The notes: generated from the letters alone by a model not told the origin. Numbered from the stretch's first letter, positions 1 to 7,799 are shown. The stretch: 8,277 nucleotides of DNA from Corynebacterium sp. (GCA_030450335.1 JAKDIS010000107.1:1-8277); one strand, 5' to 3'. Translations and numbers: made by a program.

Positions 1-2
1 CA

Positions 3-671
3 TCCTCGACTTCCTCTCTCCAAGATAAGACTCAGGAACCCCTCCCTCACCGGTCCCACCCCCACACCCTCCTTCAGGCTCTCGTCGACTTCTTCGTGCG
101 CTGGAACCGCTTCAGCGGGCTGACCTCCCGGAGCGGCTTCTGGTGGATCATGCTGGCGTACGTCCTGGTCACGCTGGCCTACCGCCTGCTGCGCGAAAAC
201 CTCCGGACACCGCCGGACGAGGTCTACTCCACCGTCGCCGGCCTCACCTGGCTGCTCCTGGTGATCCCGGTGCTGGCGTTGAGCTGTCGGCGCCTGCACG
301 ACGCGGGCTATCCCGCGGCATGCCTGCTGTACGGCTTCATCCCGCTCGTCGGGCAGATCATCCTGGTGTTCCTGTTCGCCACGCGCTCGCGTCCGCACCT
401 GGTGCGACCGGAGTGGCTGGACGACGGACCCCGCGCCCCGTCGGCGCGCGGCTACGTGGTCCTCGTACAGGTCGTGCTGCTGCTGTGCGCGCTGGTGCAG
501 GCGGCCATCGGCCTGAACAGGCTGCACACCGGTCAGGATGCCGACACCGCCGGCGACGCGTGGACGTGGCTGTCCGGCGCGGCGGTGTCCGCGGTCTGCT
601 ACCTCGCCGTCGCGGTGCCGTACCTGGCGGTGACCCTGCAGGAGGGACTGCGCGAGGGGTTACGGTGGTGA
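3..671 (+). CDS. DUF805-family integral membrane protein, 5' partial
   Basis: Predicted inner-membrane protein of the DUF805 (YhaH-like) family, function unknown. Numbering from the GTG at 96, the family signature appears as FSGLTSRSGFWW at residues 6-17, where most members read FSGRxSRxEFWW, and as CRRLHDAGY at 64-72. Hydrophobic segments lie near residues 15-32, 47-63, 74-95, 120-140 and 158-181. The last two form a C-terminal extension beyond the usual short DUF805 core. The GTG at 96 has no Shine-Dalgarno sequence. The same frame stays open to base 3 and reads LLQALVDFF just before it, which matches the aromatic helix that precedes the signature in relatives. No ATG, GTG or TTG lies in that upstream stretch, so I infer the true start is left of the window. 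The gene ends one base before hrpB, so the two are probably one transcript. Family call is confident; role is unknown. Confidence 0.68.
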   Translation, partial: SSTSSLQDKTQEPLPHRSHPHTLLQALVDFFVRWNRFSGLTSRSGFWWIMLAYVLVTLAYRLLRENLRTPPDEVYSTVAGLTWLLLVIPVLALSCRRLHDAGYPAACLLYGFIPLVGQIILVFLFATRSRPHLVRPEWLDDGPRAPSARGYVVLVQVVLLLCALVQAAIGLNRLHTGQDADTAGDAWTWLSGAAVSAVCYLAVAVPYLAVTLQEGLREGLRW

Positions 672-672
672 G

Positions 673-3087
673 GTGACCGACCTCCCCTTCGCCGCCGGAC
701 GCGACGCCCTGATCCACGCGGTACGCACCCGCGGCACCGCCGTGGTCCAGGCCCCGCCGGGCACCGGCAAGACCACGTTGGCGCCGCAGTACGTCGCCGA
801 GGCGGTGCAGGGGACGCAGGGGAGCACAGGCAAGGTCGTGGTGACCCAGCCGCGGCGGGTGGCGGCCCGCGCGGCGGCGACGCGTGTCGCCGAACTACGC
901 GGCGTCCGGCTCGGCGACGAGGTCGGCTACACGGTGCGCGGGGACCGGAGGGCCGGGGCGTCGACCCTGATCGAGATGGTGACGCCGGGGGTGCTGCTGC
1001 GCCGGATGCTGCGCGACCCGGACCTCGACGGGGTGGCGGCGGTCGTCGTCGACGAGGTGCACGAGCGTGCGCTGGAGTCCGACCTGGTGTTCGCGATGCT
1101 GGCCCAGCTGCGCGAACTGCGCGATGACCTGGTGGTCGTGGCGATGTCGGCGACGGTGGACGGCGCCCGCTTCGCCGGGCTGCTCGCCGACCCGCCGGCA
1201 CCGGTGGTGGACGTCCCCTCCCCCATCCACGCCCTCGACGTGCGCTACGCCGACTCGGCCGCCTCGATGGTGAACCGGGACCGGCGGTCGCGCACCGCCG
1301 TGCAGGACGTGGTGCTGGCCACGGTGCGTCGGGCGCTGGCGGAGACGCACGGCGACGTGCTGGTCTTCGTGCCGACGATCCGCGACACCACAACCCTGGC
1401 CGACAGGCTGGCAGGTGACGGGGTTGAGGCGTTCGCACTGCACGGCCGGTTGTCCACCGCCGAGCAGGCGGCCGTGGTGCGCGGCGGCGGTGACACCCGG
1501 CGCGTGGTCGTGGCCACGGACGTCGCGGAGTCCTCCCTGACGGTGCCCGGCGTGCGGGTCGTGGTGGACTCCTGCCTGGCGCGCACCGCCCGGCGTGACA
1601 CCTCCCGCGACATGTCCGTGCTGGTGACGGAGGTGGCGAGCCAGGCGTCCTGCACGCAGCGCGGCGGACGTGCCGGACGTGAGGGGCCGGGCACGGTGTA
1701 CCGCTGCATCACCGCCGAGCAGTTCGCGAAGGCCCCCGCGTTCGCCCCGCCGGCGGTGACGACGAGCGACCTGACCTCGGCGATGCTGGACGTGGCGTGC
1801 TGGGGTTCGCCGCGCGGGGCGGACCTGCCGTTGCCGGACGCCTTCCCGGGCCCCGCCTCCGACGCCGCCGAGGCCACGTTGCGTTCCCTGGGTGCGGTGG
1901 ACGCCGACGGCCGGGTGACCGACGTCGGACGCCGCCTCGCCGCGGTGCCGACGGACCCGCGGCTCGCGCGCGGGGCGACGGTGGCGTCCCGACGGGTCGA
2001 CGTGCGCACCGTCGCCGCGGTGCTGCACGTCGTCGACGAGGGGTCACGCGTGAGCGACCTGCCGGCGGCGGTGCGTCAGGCGCGTGGCTCCCAGGGCGCG
2101 CGCCGGCTCGAACGGCTGCTGGACGCCGGGACGTCCTCCCCGGACCTGCGTGGTGAGGACGCGGTGGCGTACACCGTGGCCTGCGCGTTCCCGGGCCTGG
2201 TGGCGCACCGGGTGGGCGACTCCAACCGCTACCTCACCGCGTCCGGCACCGGGGTGGTGTGGCGCGACGCGAAGGCTCACTCGTCGGCGTGGATCGCCAT
2301 CGCCGACCTGGGACGCAACAGCGGCAACACGAGCAGTACCGAGGCGCTGGTGCACACGGCGGTGCCGTTGTCGCGCGAGCTCGCCCTCCAGGCCGCCTCC
2401 CCGCTGCTCACCGACGAGCTGACCTGCACCTGGACCCCCGGTGGCCCCGCCGGGAAGCTGCAGGCCCGGCGCGTGCGCGGTCTCGGGGCGATCGAGTTGT
2501 CGTCCACCCCGGTGGCCACCGCGGACCTTTCCGAGGCCACCCGTGCCGCGGCGGTGCGACGTGGCCTGGCGTCCCACGGCATGGACGTGCTGACCTGGTC
2601 GGACAATGCGCGCAGTCTGCGCCAACGCATCCAGTACCTGCACGTCAACGGGATCGACGGCTACCCGGACGTGCGCGGCGGGGAGAGTGAATTGCTCGAC
2701 TTCGTGGTGCCGGACCTGGCGGCGGGCCGGCGCCCGGACCTCGCCGGGCTGCTGCGCGGGCTGATCCCCTGGGACCGTCCCGTCGACACGTACGCGCCGA
2801 CCACGCTGACCCTGCCGTCCGGGCGCACCGTGCGGCTGACCTACCCGCAGGTCGACGACGCCGCCGACACCCCGCCGGTGGTGTCGACCCGGCTGCAGGA
2901 CTGCTTCGGCCTGCACGTCTCCCCCGAGGTCGCCGGACGTCGCGTCCGCTTCGAACTGCTTTCGCCGGCCGGACGCCCCGTGGCGGTGACCGACGACCCC
3001 GGCGGCTTCTGGTCCGGGGCGTACGCGCAGGTCCGTGCCGAGATGCGGGGGCGCTACCCGAAACATCCGTGGCCGGAGAATCCGTGA
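673..3087 (+). CDS. hrpB: ATP-dependent DEVH-box helicase HrpB
   Basis: Complete 804-residue HrpB-type superfamily 2 helicase of the DEAH/RHA group, a usual length for the family. Motifs in order: Walker A APPGTGKT at 27-34, motif Ia TQPRR at 58-62, Walker B DEVHER at 127-132, SAT at 159-161, and arginine-finger motif VI QRGGRAGR at 329-336. The ratchet-like middle follows. The HrpB-specific C-terminal domain (about 660-804) is recognisable from LPSGRTVRLTY, RLQDCFGL and the closing segment GFWSGAY...MRGRYPKHPWPENP, which is diagnostic for HrpB rather than HrpA. The substrate and physiological role of HrpB are poorly defined; RNA unwinding is inferred from the family. The GTG start is chosen because the protein begins a typical short distance before Walker A. 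A GAGGGG at 654-659 is 13 bases upstream, a long spacing, so coupling to the preceding gene (one base between stop and start) is likely. All catalytic motifs are intact. Confidence 0.93.
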   Translation: MTDLPFAAGRDALIHAVRTRGTAVVQAPPGTGKTTLAPQYVAEAVQGTQGSTGKVVVTQPRRVAARAAATRVAELRGVRLGDEVGYTVRGDRRAGASTLIEMVTPGVLLRRMLRDPDLDGVAAVVVDEVHERALESDLVFAMLAQLRELRDDLVVVAMSATVDGARFAGLLADPPAPVVDVPSPIHALDVRYADSAASMVNRDRRSRTAVQDVVLATVRRALAETHGDVLVFVPTIRDTTTLADRLAGDGVEAFALHGRLSTAEQAAVVRGGGDTRRVVVATDVAESSLTVPGVRVVVDSCLARTARRDTSRDMSVLVTEVASQASCTQRGGRAGREGPGTVYRCITAEQFAKAPAFAPPAVTTSDLTSAMLDVACWGSPRGADLPLPDAFPGPASDAAEATLRSLGAVDADGRVTDVGRRLAAVPTDPRLARGATVASRRVDVRTVAAVLHVVDEGSRVSDLPAAVRQARGSQGARRLERLLDAGTSSPDLRGEDAVAYTVACAFPGLVAHRVGDSNRYLTASGTGVVWRDAKAHSSAWIAIADLGRNSGNTSSTEALVHTAVPLSRELALQAASPLLTDELTCTWTPGGPAGKLQARRVRGLGAIELSSTPVATADLSEATRAAAVRRGLASHGMDVLTWSDNARSLRQRIQYLHVNGIDGYPDVRGGESELLDFVVPDLAAGRRPDLAGLLRGLIPWDRPVDTYAPTTLTLPSGRTVRLTYPQVDDAADTPPVVSTRLQDCFGLHVSPEVAGRRVRFELLSPAGRPVAVTDDPGGFWSGAYAQVRAEMRGRYPKHPWPENP

Positions 3088-3147
3088 AACCTGCGCGAAA
3101 TCTCCCGGTGCAATAATCTGTGCGACAACAGGTGGACAGCCGGTCGC

Positions 3148-3153
3148 TATACG
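3148..3153 (+). promoter_or_regulatory. Candidate -10 box for the xdhABC operon
   Basis: TATACG, preceded by GC, matches four of six consensus -10 positions and is one of the few A+T-rich spots in the gap before xdhA. No convincing -35 lies at 16-19 bases upstream; the best partial match, GCGACA at 3122-3127, is 20 bases away. A second A+T-rich hexamer, AATAAT at 3112-3117, is a closer -10 match but also lacks a clear -35. The operon needs a promoter hereabouts, because the gap to hrpB is 130 bases, but which box is used is undecided. Confidence 0.3.
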
Positions 3154-3168
3154 GCCCCGTGACGGGGC
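3154..3168 (+). promoter_or_regulatory. GC-rich inverted repeat upstream of xdhA, possible operator
   Basis: GCCCCGT-G-ACGGGGC is a perfect 7-bp inverted repeat around one central base. It lies directly downstream of the TATACG box, where a transcription start would fall, which is a classic place for a repressor operator. As RNA it could fold a 6-bp stem with a 3-base loop, but no T-run follows, so it is not an intrinsic terminator. The operator role is inferred from position only. Confidence 0.35.
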
Positions 3169-3178
3169 GTCCGGACCC
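3169..3178 (+). repeat. GTCCGGACCC motif, copy 1 (xdhA leader)
   Basis: Ten bases built on the 8-bp palindrome GTCCGGAC, followed by CAG two bases after the palindrome. The same ten bases occur in the promoter region at 8185-8194, and I saw no other exact copy when reading the window. It abuts the GC-rich inverted repeat. A shared regulator site is possible but unproven. Confidence 0.25.
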
Positions 3179-3204
3179 AGGCGACCTGCCCACCGCGAGT
3201 CACC

Positions 3205-3210
3205 AGGAGA
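3205..3210 (+). promoter_or_regulatory. Ribosome binding site of xdhA
   Basis: AGGAGA lies seven bases before the GTG at 3218. This fixes the xdhA start: the same frame is open further upstream, into hrpB, but no start there has such a site. Confidence 0.8.
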
Positions 3211-3217
3211 TCCACCA

Positions 3218-4651
3218 GTGACTTCAGCCCAGACTTCAGCACCCATATCGGTGACGGTGAACGGAGCGACTCTCCACGGCACCGACCCCCACGTCAACCT
3301 CCTCGACCTGCTGCGCGACAACGGTCTGACCGGCTGCAAGGAGGGCTGCGCCGAGGGCGAGTGCGGCGCCTGCGCGGTGATGGTCGCCCGCCCTGACACC
3401 GCCACCGACGGGACCACCCGCTGGACGCCGGTGAACGCCTGCCTGCTGCCCGCGGCCGCCCTCGACGGGCAGGAGGTCGTCACCGCCGAGGGCATCGGCA
3501 CCGCCGGTGACCTGCACCCCGTCCAGCACGAGATGGCGGTGCGCGGCGGTTCGCAGTGCGGCTACTGCACGCCCGGCTTCATCTGCTCGATGACCGCGGA
3601 GTACTACCGCCCGGAGTCCGACAGGCCCTTCGACCTGCACTCGCTGTCCGGCAACCTGTGCCGTTGCACCGGCTACCGTCCGATCCGCGACGCCGCCCTC
3701 GCGCTCGGCACGCCTGACTCCCCCGGCTCCGCCGACGCTCTCGCGCAGCGCCGCGACACCCCCGCGCCCTGCGCGGCGCGCACCGACCTCACCGGCGGCA
3801 CGGCGCGTTTCCGGCGTCCGGAGTCCCTGGATCAGGCCTGTCGCATCCTCGCCGAGGATCCGTCGATCACCGTCGTCGCCGGTTCCACCGACCACGGAGT
3901 GGGCGTGAACCTGCGCGGGGAGCGTCCGGCGGACGTCATCGCCGTGGACCGCGTTCCGGAGATGCGCGGCATTCTGCGCACCGACACCTGCGTGGACATC
4001 GGCGCGGCGCAGACACTCACCGAGATCGAACGCCAGGTCGGTGACGAGGTGCCGCTGCTCGGCCAGCTGCTGCCGCAGTTCGCCTCCCGCCTGATCCGCA
4101 ACAGCGCAACCCTCGGCGGCAACCTCGGCACCGGCTCCCCCATCGGCGACGCCGCACCCGCCCTGCTCGCCCTCGACGCCTCACTGGTCCTGACCAGTGC
4201 GGACGGCGTGCGCGAGGTGGCGTTGGCGGACTACTTCACCGGCTACCGCCAGTCCGTGCGCCGGCCCGGTGAGCTGATCACGCGCGTGCGGATCCCGCTG
4301 CCGCTGGCACCGCTGACGGCCTTCCACAAGATCGCGAAACGACGCTTCGACGACATCTCCTCCGTCGCCGTCGCCTTCGCGCTCACCGTGGAGGACGGTG
4401 CGGTCACGCGCGCCCGCATCGGCCTGGGCGGGGTGGCGGCCACCCCGCTGCGCGCGCTGGCGACGGAGGACGCGTTGGTCGGCGCGCCGTGGACAGCGCA
4501 GACCGTCGCCGCCGCGTCGGACGTCCTGCGCGCCGAAGGCACGCCGATGTCCGACCACCGCGCGAGTGCGGACTACCGTTCGGCGATGCTGGCGACCTCG
4601 CTGGAACGCTTTTACGAAGAGCACGCAGAAACAGCGGAGGTGTCGCGATGA
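3218..4651 (+). CDS. xdhA: Xanthine dehydrogenase small subunit (2Fe-2S and FAD domains)
   Basis: Electron-transfer subunit of xanthine dehydrogenase, 477 residues, close to the Rhodobacter-type XdhA. The N-terminal ferredoxin-like domain carries Cys44, Cys49, Cys52 and Cys75 (GCAEGECGAC...ACL). The helical second [2Fe-2S] domain has Cys114 and Cys117 (QCGYCTPGF) and Cys148 and Cys150 (LCRCTGYRP). After a linker (about 165-195) comes the FAD domain, with VVAGSTDHG near 219-227 and TLGGNLGTGSPIGD at 298-311. All eight cluster cysteines are present; an extra Cys40 stands where relatives usually have Thr. Electrons should pass from the molybdenum site in XdhB through both clusters to FAD and then NAD+; NAD+ use is inferred from the family. 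It is cytoplasmic, with no signal peptide. The GTG start is set by AGGAGA seven bases upstream and removes a 61-codon in-frame extension that overlaps hrpB. The stop overlaps the xdhB start as ATGA. Confidence 0.95.
   Translation: MTSAQTSAPISVTVNGATLHGTDPHVNLLDLLRDNGLTGCKEGCAEGECGACAVMVARPDTATDGTTRWTPVNACLLPAAALDGQEVVTAEGIGTAGDLHPVQHEMAVRGGSQCGYCTPGFICSMTAEYYRPESDRPFDLHSLSGNLCRCTGYRPIRDAALALGTPDSPGSADALAQRRDTPAPCAARTDLTGGTARFRRPESLDQACRILAEDPSITVVAGSTDHGVGVNLRGERPADVIAVDRVPEMRGILRTDTCVDIGAAQTLTEIERQVGDEVPLLGQLLPQFASRLIRNSATLGGNLGTGSPIGDAAPALLALDASLVLTSADGVREVALADYFTGYRQSVRRPGELITRVRIPLPLAPLTAFHKIAKRRFDDISSVAVAFALTVEDGAVTRARIGLGGVAATPLRALATEDALVGAPWTAQTVAAASDVLRAEGTPMSDHRASADYRSAMLATSLERFYEEHAETAEVSR
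4636..4641 (+). promoter_or_regulatory. Ribosome binding site of xdhB
   Basis: GGAGGT, a near-ideal Shine-Dalgarno, sits six bases before the ATG at 4648, inside the last codons of xdhA. It selects this ATG over in-frame codons further upstream that lie within xdhA, and supports coupled translation of the two subunits. Confidence 0.85.
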
Positions 4652-7008
4652 GTGTCCTCTCGCAGCGTCCCGCCGACCCCGTGGTCGGCGAGTCCCACCC
4701 GCACGAGTCGGCGTCCCTGCACGTCACCGGCACCGCCCTGTACACCGACGACCTGGTCAACCGGTACCCCGGCGTCCTGCACGCCGAGCCGGTGCAGTCG
4801 CCGCACGCGCACGCACGCATCGTCTCGCTGGACGCCACGGCCGCCCTGGCGCTCGACGGTGTGGTGCGCGTGCTCACCTCCGCCGACGTGCCCGGCGTCA
4901 ACGACGCAGGCACCAAGCACGACGAGCCGCTGTTCCCCGAGGCGTCCGGCGGCGAGGTGATGTTCCACGGCCACGCGGTGTGCTGGGTGCTCGGCGAGTC
5001 GCACGAGGCCGCCCGGCTGGGCGCGGCCGCGGTGGAGGTGGAGTACGAGGAACTGCCCGCCGTGCTCAGCCTCACCGACGCCATCGGGGCCGGCAGTTTC
5101 CACGGCGCGCAACCGACGATGCTGCGTGGCGACGCCGCCGCGGCCCTGGCCGACGCCGAGCACGTGCTCGAGGGCACCTTCGAGTTCGGCGGGCAGGAGC
5201 ACTTCTACCTGGAGACGCAGGCGTCGTTGGCGCTGCTCGACGAGAACGGCCAGCTGCTCGTCCACTGCTCCACCCAGCACCCCACCGAGACCCAGGACAT
5301 CGTGTCCCACGTCCTCGGCGTGCCCGCGCACGAGGTCACCGTGCAGTCGCTGCGCATGGGCGGCGGGTTCGGCGGCAAGGAGATGCAACCGCACGGCTAC
5401 GCTGCGGTCGCCGCCCTGGGTGCCACGCTGACAGGGCGTCCGGTGCGCGTCCGGCTCAACCGCACCCAGGACATGACGATGACCGGCAAACGACACGGCT
5501 TCCACTCCACCTGGACCGTCGGATTCACCGACGAGGGCCTGGTCACCGGGCTGGACACCACCCTCACCGCGGACGGCGGCTGGTCGCTGGACCTCTCCGA
5601 GCCGGTGCTGGCGCGCGCGGTGTGCCACGTGGACAACGCCTACTGGATCCCGCACATCGCCGTGCACGGGCGCATCGCGCAGTGCCACCGCACCTCGCAG
5701 ACCGCCTTCCGCGGTTTCGGCGGGCCGCAGGGCATGCTCGTGATCGAGGACATCCTGGGACGTATCGCCCAGGTGCTGGGCCTGCCGGCCCGTGAGGTGC
5801 GCCGACGCAACTTCTACTCCGCCGGGCAGTCCACGCCCTACGCCATGCCGGTGCGCCACCCCGAGCGCGCCGTCGCCGCGTGGGACCAGGTGCTCGAACA
5901 CGGTGACGTGGAGGCCCGCGAGGCCGAGATCGCCTCCTTCAACGCCACGCACCCCTCGCGCCGGCGGGCGCTGGCGATGACGCCGGTGAAGTTCGGCATC
6001 TCCTTCAACCTCACCGCCTTCAACCAGGGCGGGGCGTTGGTACTGGTGTACAAGGACGGTTCCGTGCTGGTCAACCACGGTGGCACGGAGATGGGCCAGG
6101 GCCTGCACACCAAGATGATGCAGGTCGCCGCGACCACGCTGGGCGTGCCGATGACGCTGGTCCGTCAGTCCCCCACCCGCACCGACAAGGTGCCGAACAC
6201 CTCCGCCACCGCGGCGAGTTCCGGGGCGGACCTCAACGGCGGTGCGGTGAAGGACGCCTGCGAGCAGATCGTGTCGCGCCTGCGCGTCGTCGCCGCCTCC
6301 GTGCTGGGGGTCAGCGCCGACGACGTGCGCTTCAGCCGCGGCCTGGTCACCGCCCTCGGCAGCGAGGAGTCCGTGACCTGGCAGTCCCTGGTGTCCACGG
6401 CGTACATGCAGCGCGTGCAGCTCTCCGCCAGCGGTTTCTACCGCACCGAGGGCCTGCACTGGGACGCCTCGGTGATGCAGGGCGAGCCGTTCAAGTACTT
6501 CGCCTACGGGGTCGCCGCCGCCGAGGTCGAGGTCAGCCGCTTCGACGGCTCCTACGAGGTGCGCCGGGTCGACATCGTCCACGACGTGGGCGACTCCCTC
6601 TCACCACTGATCGACCTGGGCCAGATCGAGGGCGGGTTCGTGCAGGGCCTGGGCTGGCTGACCCTGGAGGACCTGCGCTGGGACACCGGTGAGCGCCCCG
6701 GCGACCGCGGCACCGGACGCCTGGCCACGGCCGGGGCGTCCACGTACAAGCTGCCCTCGCTCTCCGAGCTGCCCGGCGACTTCCGGGTGGAGCTGCTGGA
6801 CAAGGCGCACGAGTCCGGTGCGGTGTACGGCTCGAAGGCGGTGGGTGAGCCGCCGTTCATGCTGGCCTTCAGCGTGCGCGAGGCGTTACGCCAGGCCGTC
6901 GCCGCCTTCGGCGCGGGCCTGTCCGAGCAGGTGGAGCTGCCGTCCCCGGCGACGCCGGAGGCGGTGTACTGGGCGGTCGAGCGGGCCCGGTCCCGGGTTC
7001 GGGTATGA
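4648..7008 (+). CDS. xdhB: Xanthine dehydrogenase large, molybdopterin-binding subunit
   Basis: Catalytic molybdenum subunit of xanthine dehydrogenase, 786 residues, the usual size for separate XdhB subunits. The N-terminal part (about 17-130) is the a/b hammerhead domain; the rest forms the molybdopterin-binding domains. Active-site residues known from the bovine and Rhodobacter enzymes are all visible: Gln210 in STQH (bovine Gln767), Glu245 in MGGGFGGKE (bovine Glu802), Arg355 in AFRGFGGPQ (bovine Arg880) and the base Glu734 in GEPPF (bovine Glu1261). Arg in AFRGFGGPQ together with Glu in GGGFGGKE points to a purine hydroxylase rather than an aldehyde oxidase or CO dehydrogenase. GQEHFYLETQ and GGTEMGQGLHTK are further family landmarks. 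It should hydroxylate hypoxanthine and xanthine using water as oxygen source. The ATG is chosen for its GGAGGT site and ATGA overlap with xdhA; it overlaps xdhC in the same way. The cofactor depends on XdhC. Confidence 0.96.
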   Translation: MSVLSQRPADPVVGESHPHESASLHVTGTALYTDDLVNRYPGVLHAEPVQSPHAHARIVSLDATAALALDGVVRVLTSADVPGVNDAGTKHDEPLFPEASGGEVMFHGHAVCWVLGESHEAARLGAAAVEVEYEELPAVLSLTDAIGAGSFHGAQPTMLRGDAAAALADAEHVLEGTFEFGGQEHFYLETQASLALLDENGQLLVHCSTQHPTETQDIVSHVLGVPAHEVTVQSLRMGGGFGGKEMQPHGYAAVAALGATLTGRPVRVRLNRTQDMTMTGKRHGFHSTWTVGFTDEGLVTGLDTTLTADGGWSLDLSEPVLARAVCHVDNAYWIPHIAVHGRIAQCHRTSQTAFRGFGGPQGMLVIEDILGRIAQVLGLPAREVRRRNFYSAGQSTPYAMPVRHPERAVAAWDQVLEHGDVEAREAEIASFNATHPSRRRALAMTPVKFGISFNLTAFNQGGALVLVYKDGSVLVNHGGTEMGQGLHTKMMQVAATTLGVPMTLVRQSPTRTDKVPNTSATAASSGADLNGGAVKDACEQIVSRLRVVAASVLGVSADDVRFSRGLVTALGSEESVTWQSLVSTAYMQRVQLSASGFYRTEGLHWDASVMQGEPFKYFAYGVAAAEVEVSRFDGSYEVRRVDIVHDVGDSLSPLIDLGQIEGGFVQGLGWLTLEDLRWDTGERPGDRGTGRLATAGASTYKLPSLSELPGDFRVELLDKAHESGAVYGSKAVGEPPFMLAFSVREALRQAVAAFGAGLSEQVELPSPATPEAVYWAVERARSRVRV

Positions 7009-7799
7009 GCTGGTTGTCGGACGCCGCGGACCTTCGCGCCCGTCGCGTGCCGTCGGTGCTGGTGACGGTCGTGGCCCGTCGCGGCCACGCCCCGCGGGAG
7101 GCGGGCGCGAAGATGCTGGTCACCGCCGACGCCACGTCCGGCTCCGTGGGCGGCGGGAACCTGGAGGCCGGGGCGGTGCGGCGCGCCCGCGAGATGCTGG
7201 CCGCCGGTGCGTCCTCCCCGGAGACGATGGACTTCGCGCTGAACGACAAGTTCCCCTACGACCACGGAAGGCAGTGCTGCGGCGGCGAGGTGACGGTGCT
7301 GCTGGAGGTGCTGGACGTGCCGCCGTGCGTGGCGGTGTTCGGGTGCGGGCACGTGGGCCTGGAGTTGGCGCGGATCCTGTCGCGCCATGACCTGGACCTG
7401 TGGTTGTGCGACTCGCGCCCCGCACAGCTGACCGAGGCGGAGACCGTGACGCAGGACGCTCCGGCGACGGTGACCACCCGCCTGGCGGTGCTGGGCGAGG
7501 CGGTGGTCGACGAGCTGCCGGCCGGCGCACACGTGCTGGTGATGACCCACGACCATGCCGAGGACCTGCACCTGTGCGATGCCGCGCTCGCCCGCGACGA
7601 CCTGGGTTCGGTGGGCCTGATCGGCTCCTCGGCGAAGTGGGCCAGGTTCCGCTCGAAGCTCGCCGAGGCCGGTCACTCCCCGGAGTCGGTCGCCGCGATC
7701 CAGTGCCCCGTAGGGCTGCCTGACCTGGGCGGGAGCCGCCCCGCGGAGATCGCGGTCAGTGTGGCGGCGGACCTGCTCACCCGCCTGCCGTCGCGCTGA
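7005..7799 (+). CDS. xdhC: XdhC molybdenum cofactor insertion/maturation protein
   Basis: Cytoplasmic chaperone of 264 residues in the XdhC/CoxI family. In Rhodobacter, XdhC binds molybdenum cofactor, supports its sulfuration and hands it to XdhB without being part of the mature enzyme. Family marks: HAPREAGAKMLV at 28-39, GSVGGGNLE at 46-54, QCCGG at 90-94, and the Rossmann-type VFGCGHVGLELARIL starting at 111. A GLIGSSAKWARF segment near 206-217 marks the C-terminal XdhC_C domain. Both N- and C-terminal domains are present, so it is full length. Its ATG overlaps the xdhB stop (ATGA) and has no strong Shine-Dalgarno, so translation probably depends on coupling to xdhB. The last 23 bases overlap the 3' end of the convergent DUF488 gene. 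The sulfur donor (an NifS-like or MocA-type partner) is not in the window. Confidence 0.93.
   Translation: MSWLSDAADLRARRVPSVLVTVVARRGHAPREAGAKMLVTADATSGSVGGGNLEAGAVRRAREMLAAGASSPETMDFALNDKFPYDHGRQCCGGEVTVLLEVLDVPPCVAVFGCGHVGLELARILSRHDLDLWLCDSRPAQLTEAETVTQDAPATVTTRLAVLGEAVVDELPAGAHVLVMTHDHAEDLHLCDAALARDDLGSVGLIGSSAKWARFRSKLAEAGHSPESVAAIQCPVGLPDLGGSRPAEIAVSVAADLLTRLPSR

Noticed and set aside
2..28. Possible tail of an upstream gene, reading ILDFLSPR then TAA
   Set aside because: Only eight codons with no context. The competing frame continues directly into the conserved DUF805 N-terminal helix, which is better evidence that the DUF805 frame occupies this stretch.
3073..3084. CGGA-GAA-TCCG near the hrpB stop, as a terminator
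   Set aside because: A four-base-pair stem without a T-run, inside coding sequence, is too weak to call.
3035..3217. In-frame N-terminal extension of xdhA back into hrpB
   Set aside because: The extension is basic, unlike any XdhA N-terminus, and overlaps hrpB coding sequence. The GTG at 3218 has AGGAGA at ideal spacing and gives the normal protein length.
2044..3501. Long minus-strand open frame spanning the hrpB end, the intergenic gap and the xdhA start
   Set aside because: It has the same high-GC shadow composition, with no motif and no ribosome binding site judged convincing. It overlaps two well-supported genes.
4612..6582. Very long open frame (656 codons) on the minus strand opposite xdhB
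   Set aside because: It lies antisense to a gene with full family motifs. Its His/Arg/Gly/Val-rich composition is what a high-GC coding strand gives when read in reverse, and it has no recognisable domain.
6986..6997. CCCGG-TC-CCGGG inverted repeat just before the xdhC start, possible attenuator
   Set aside because: It lies within xdhB codons. With a realistic loop only about four base pairs form, there is no T-run, and such GC repeats are frequent by chance in this DNA.
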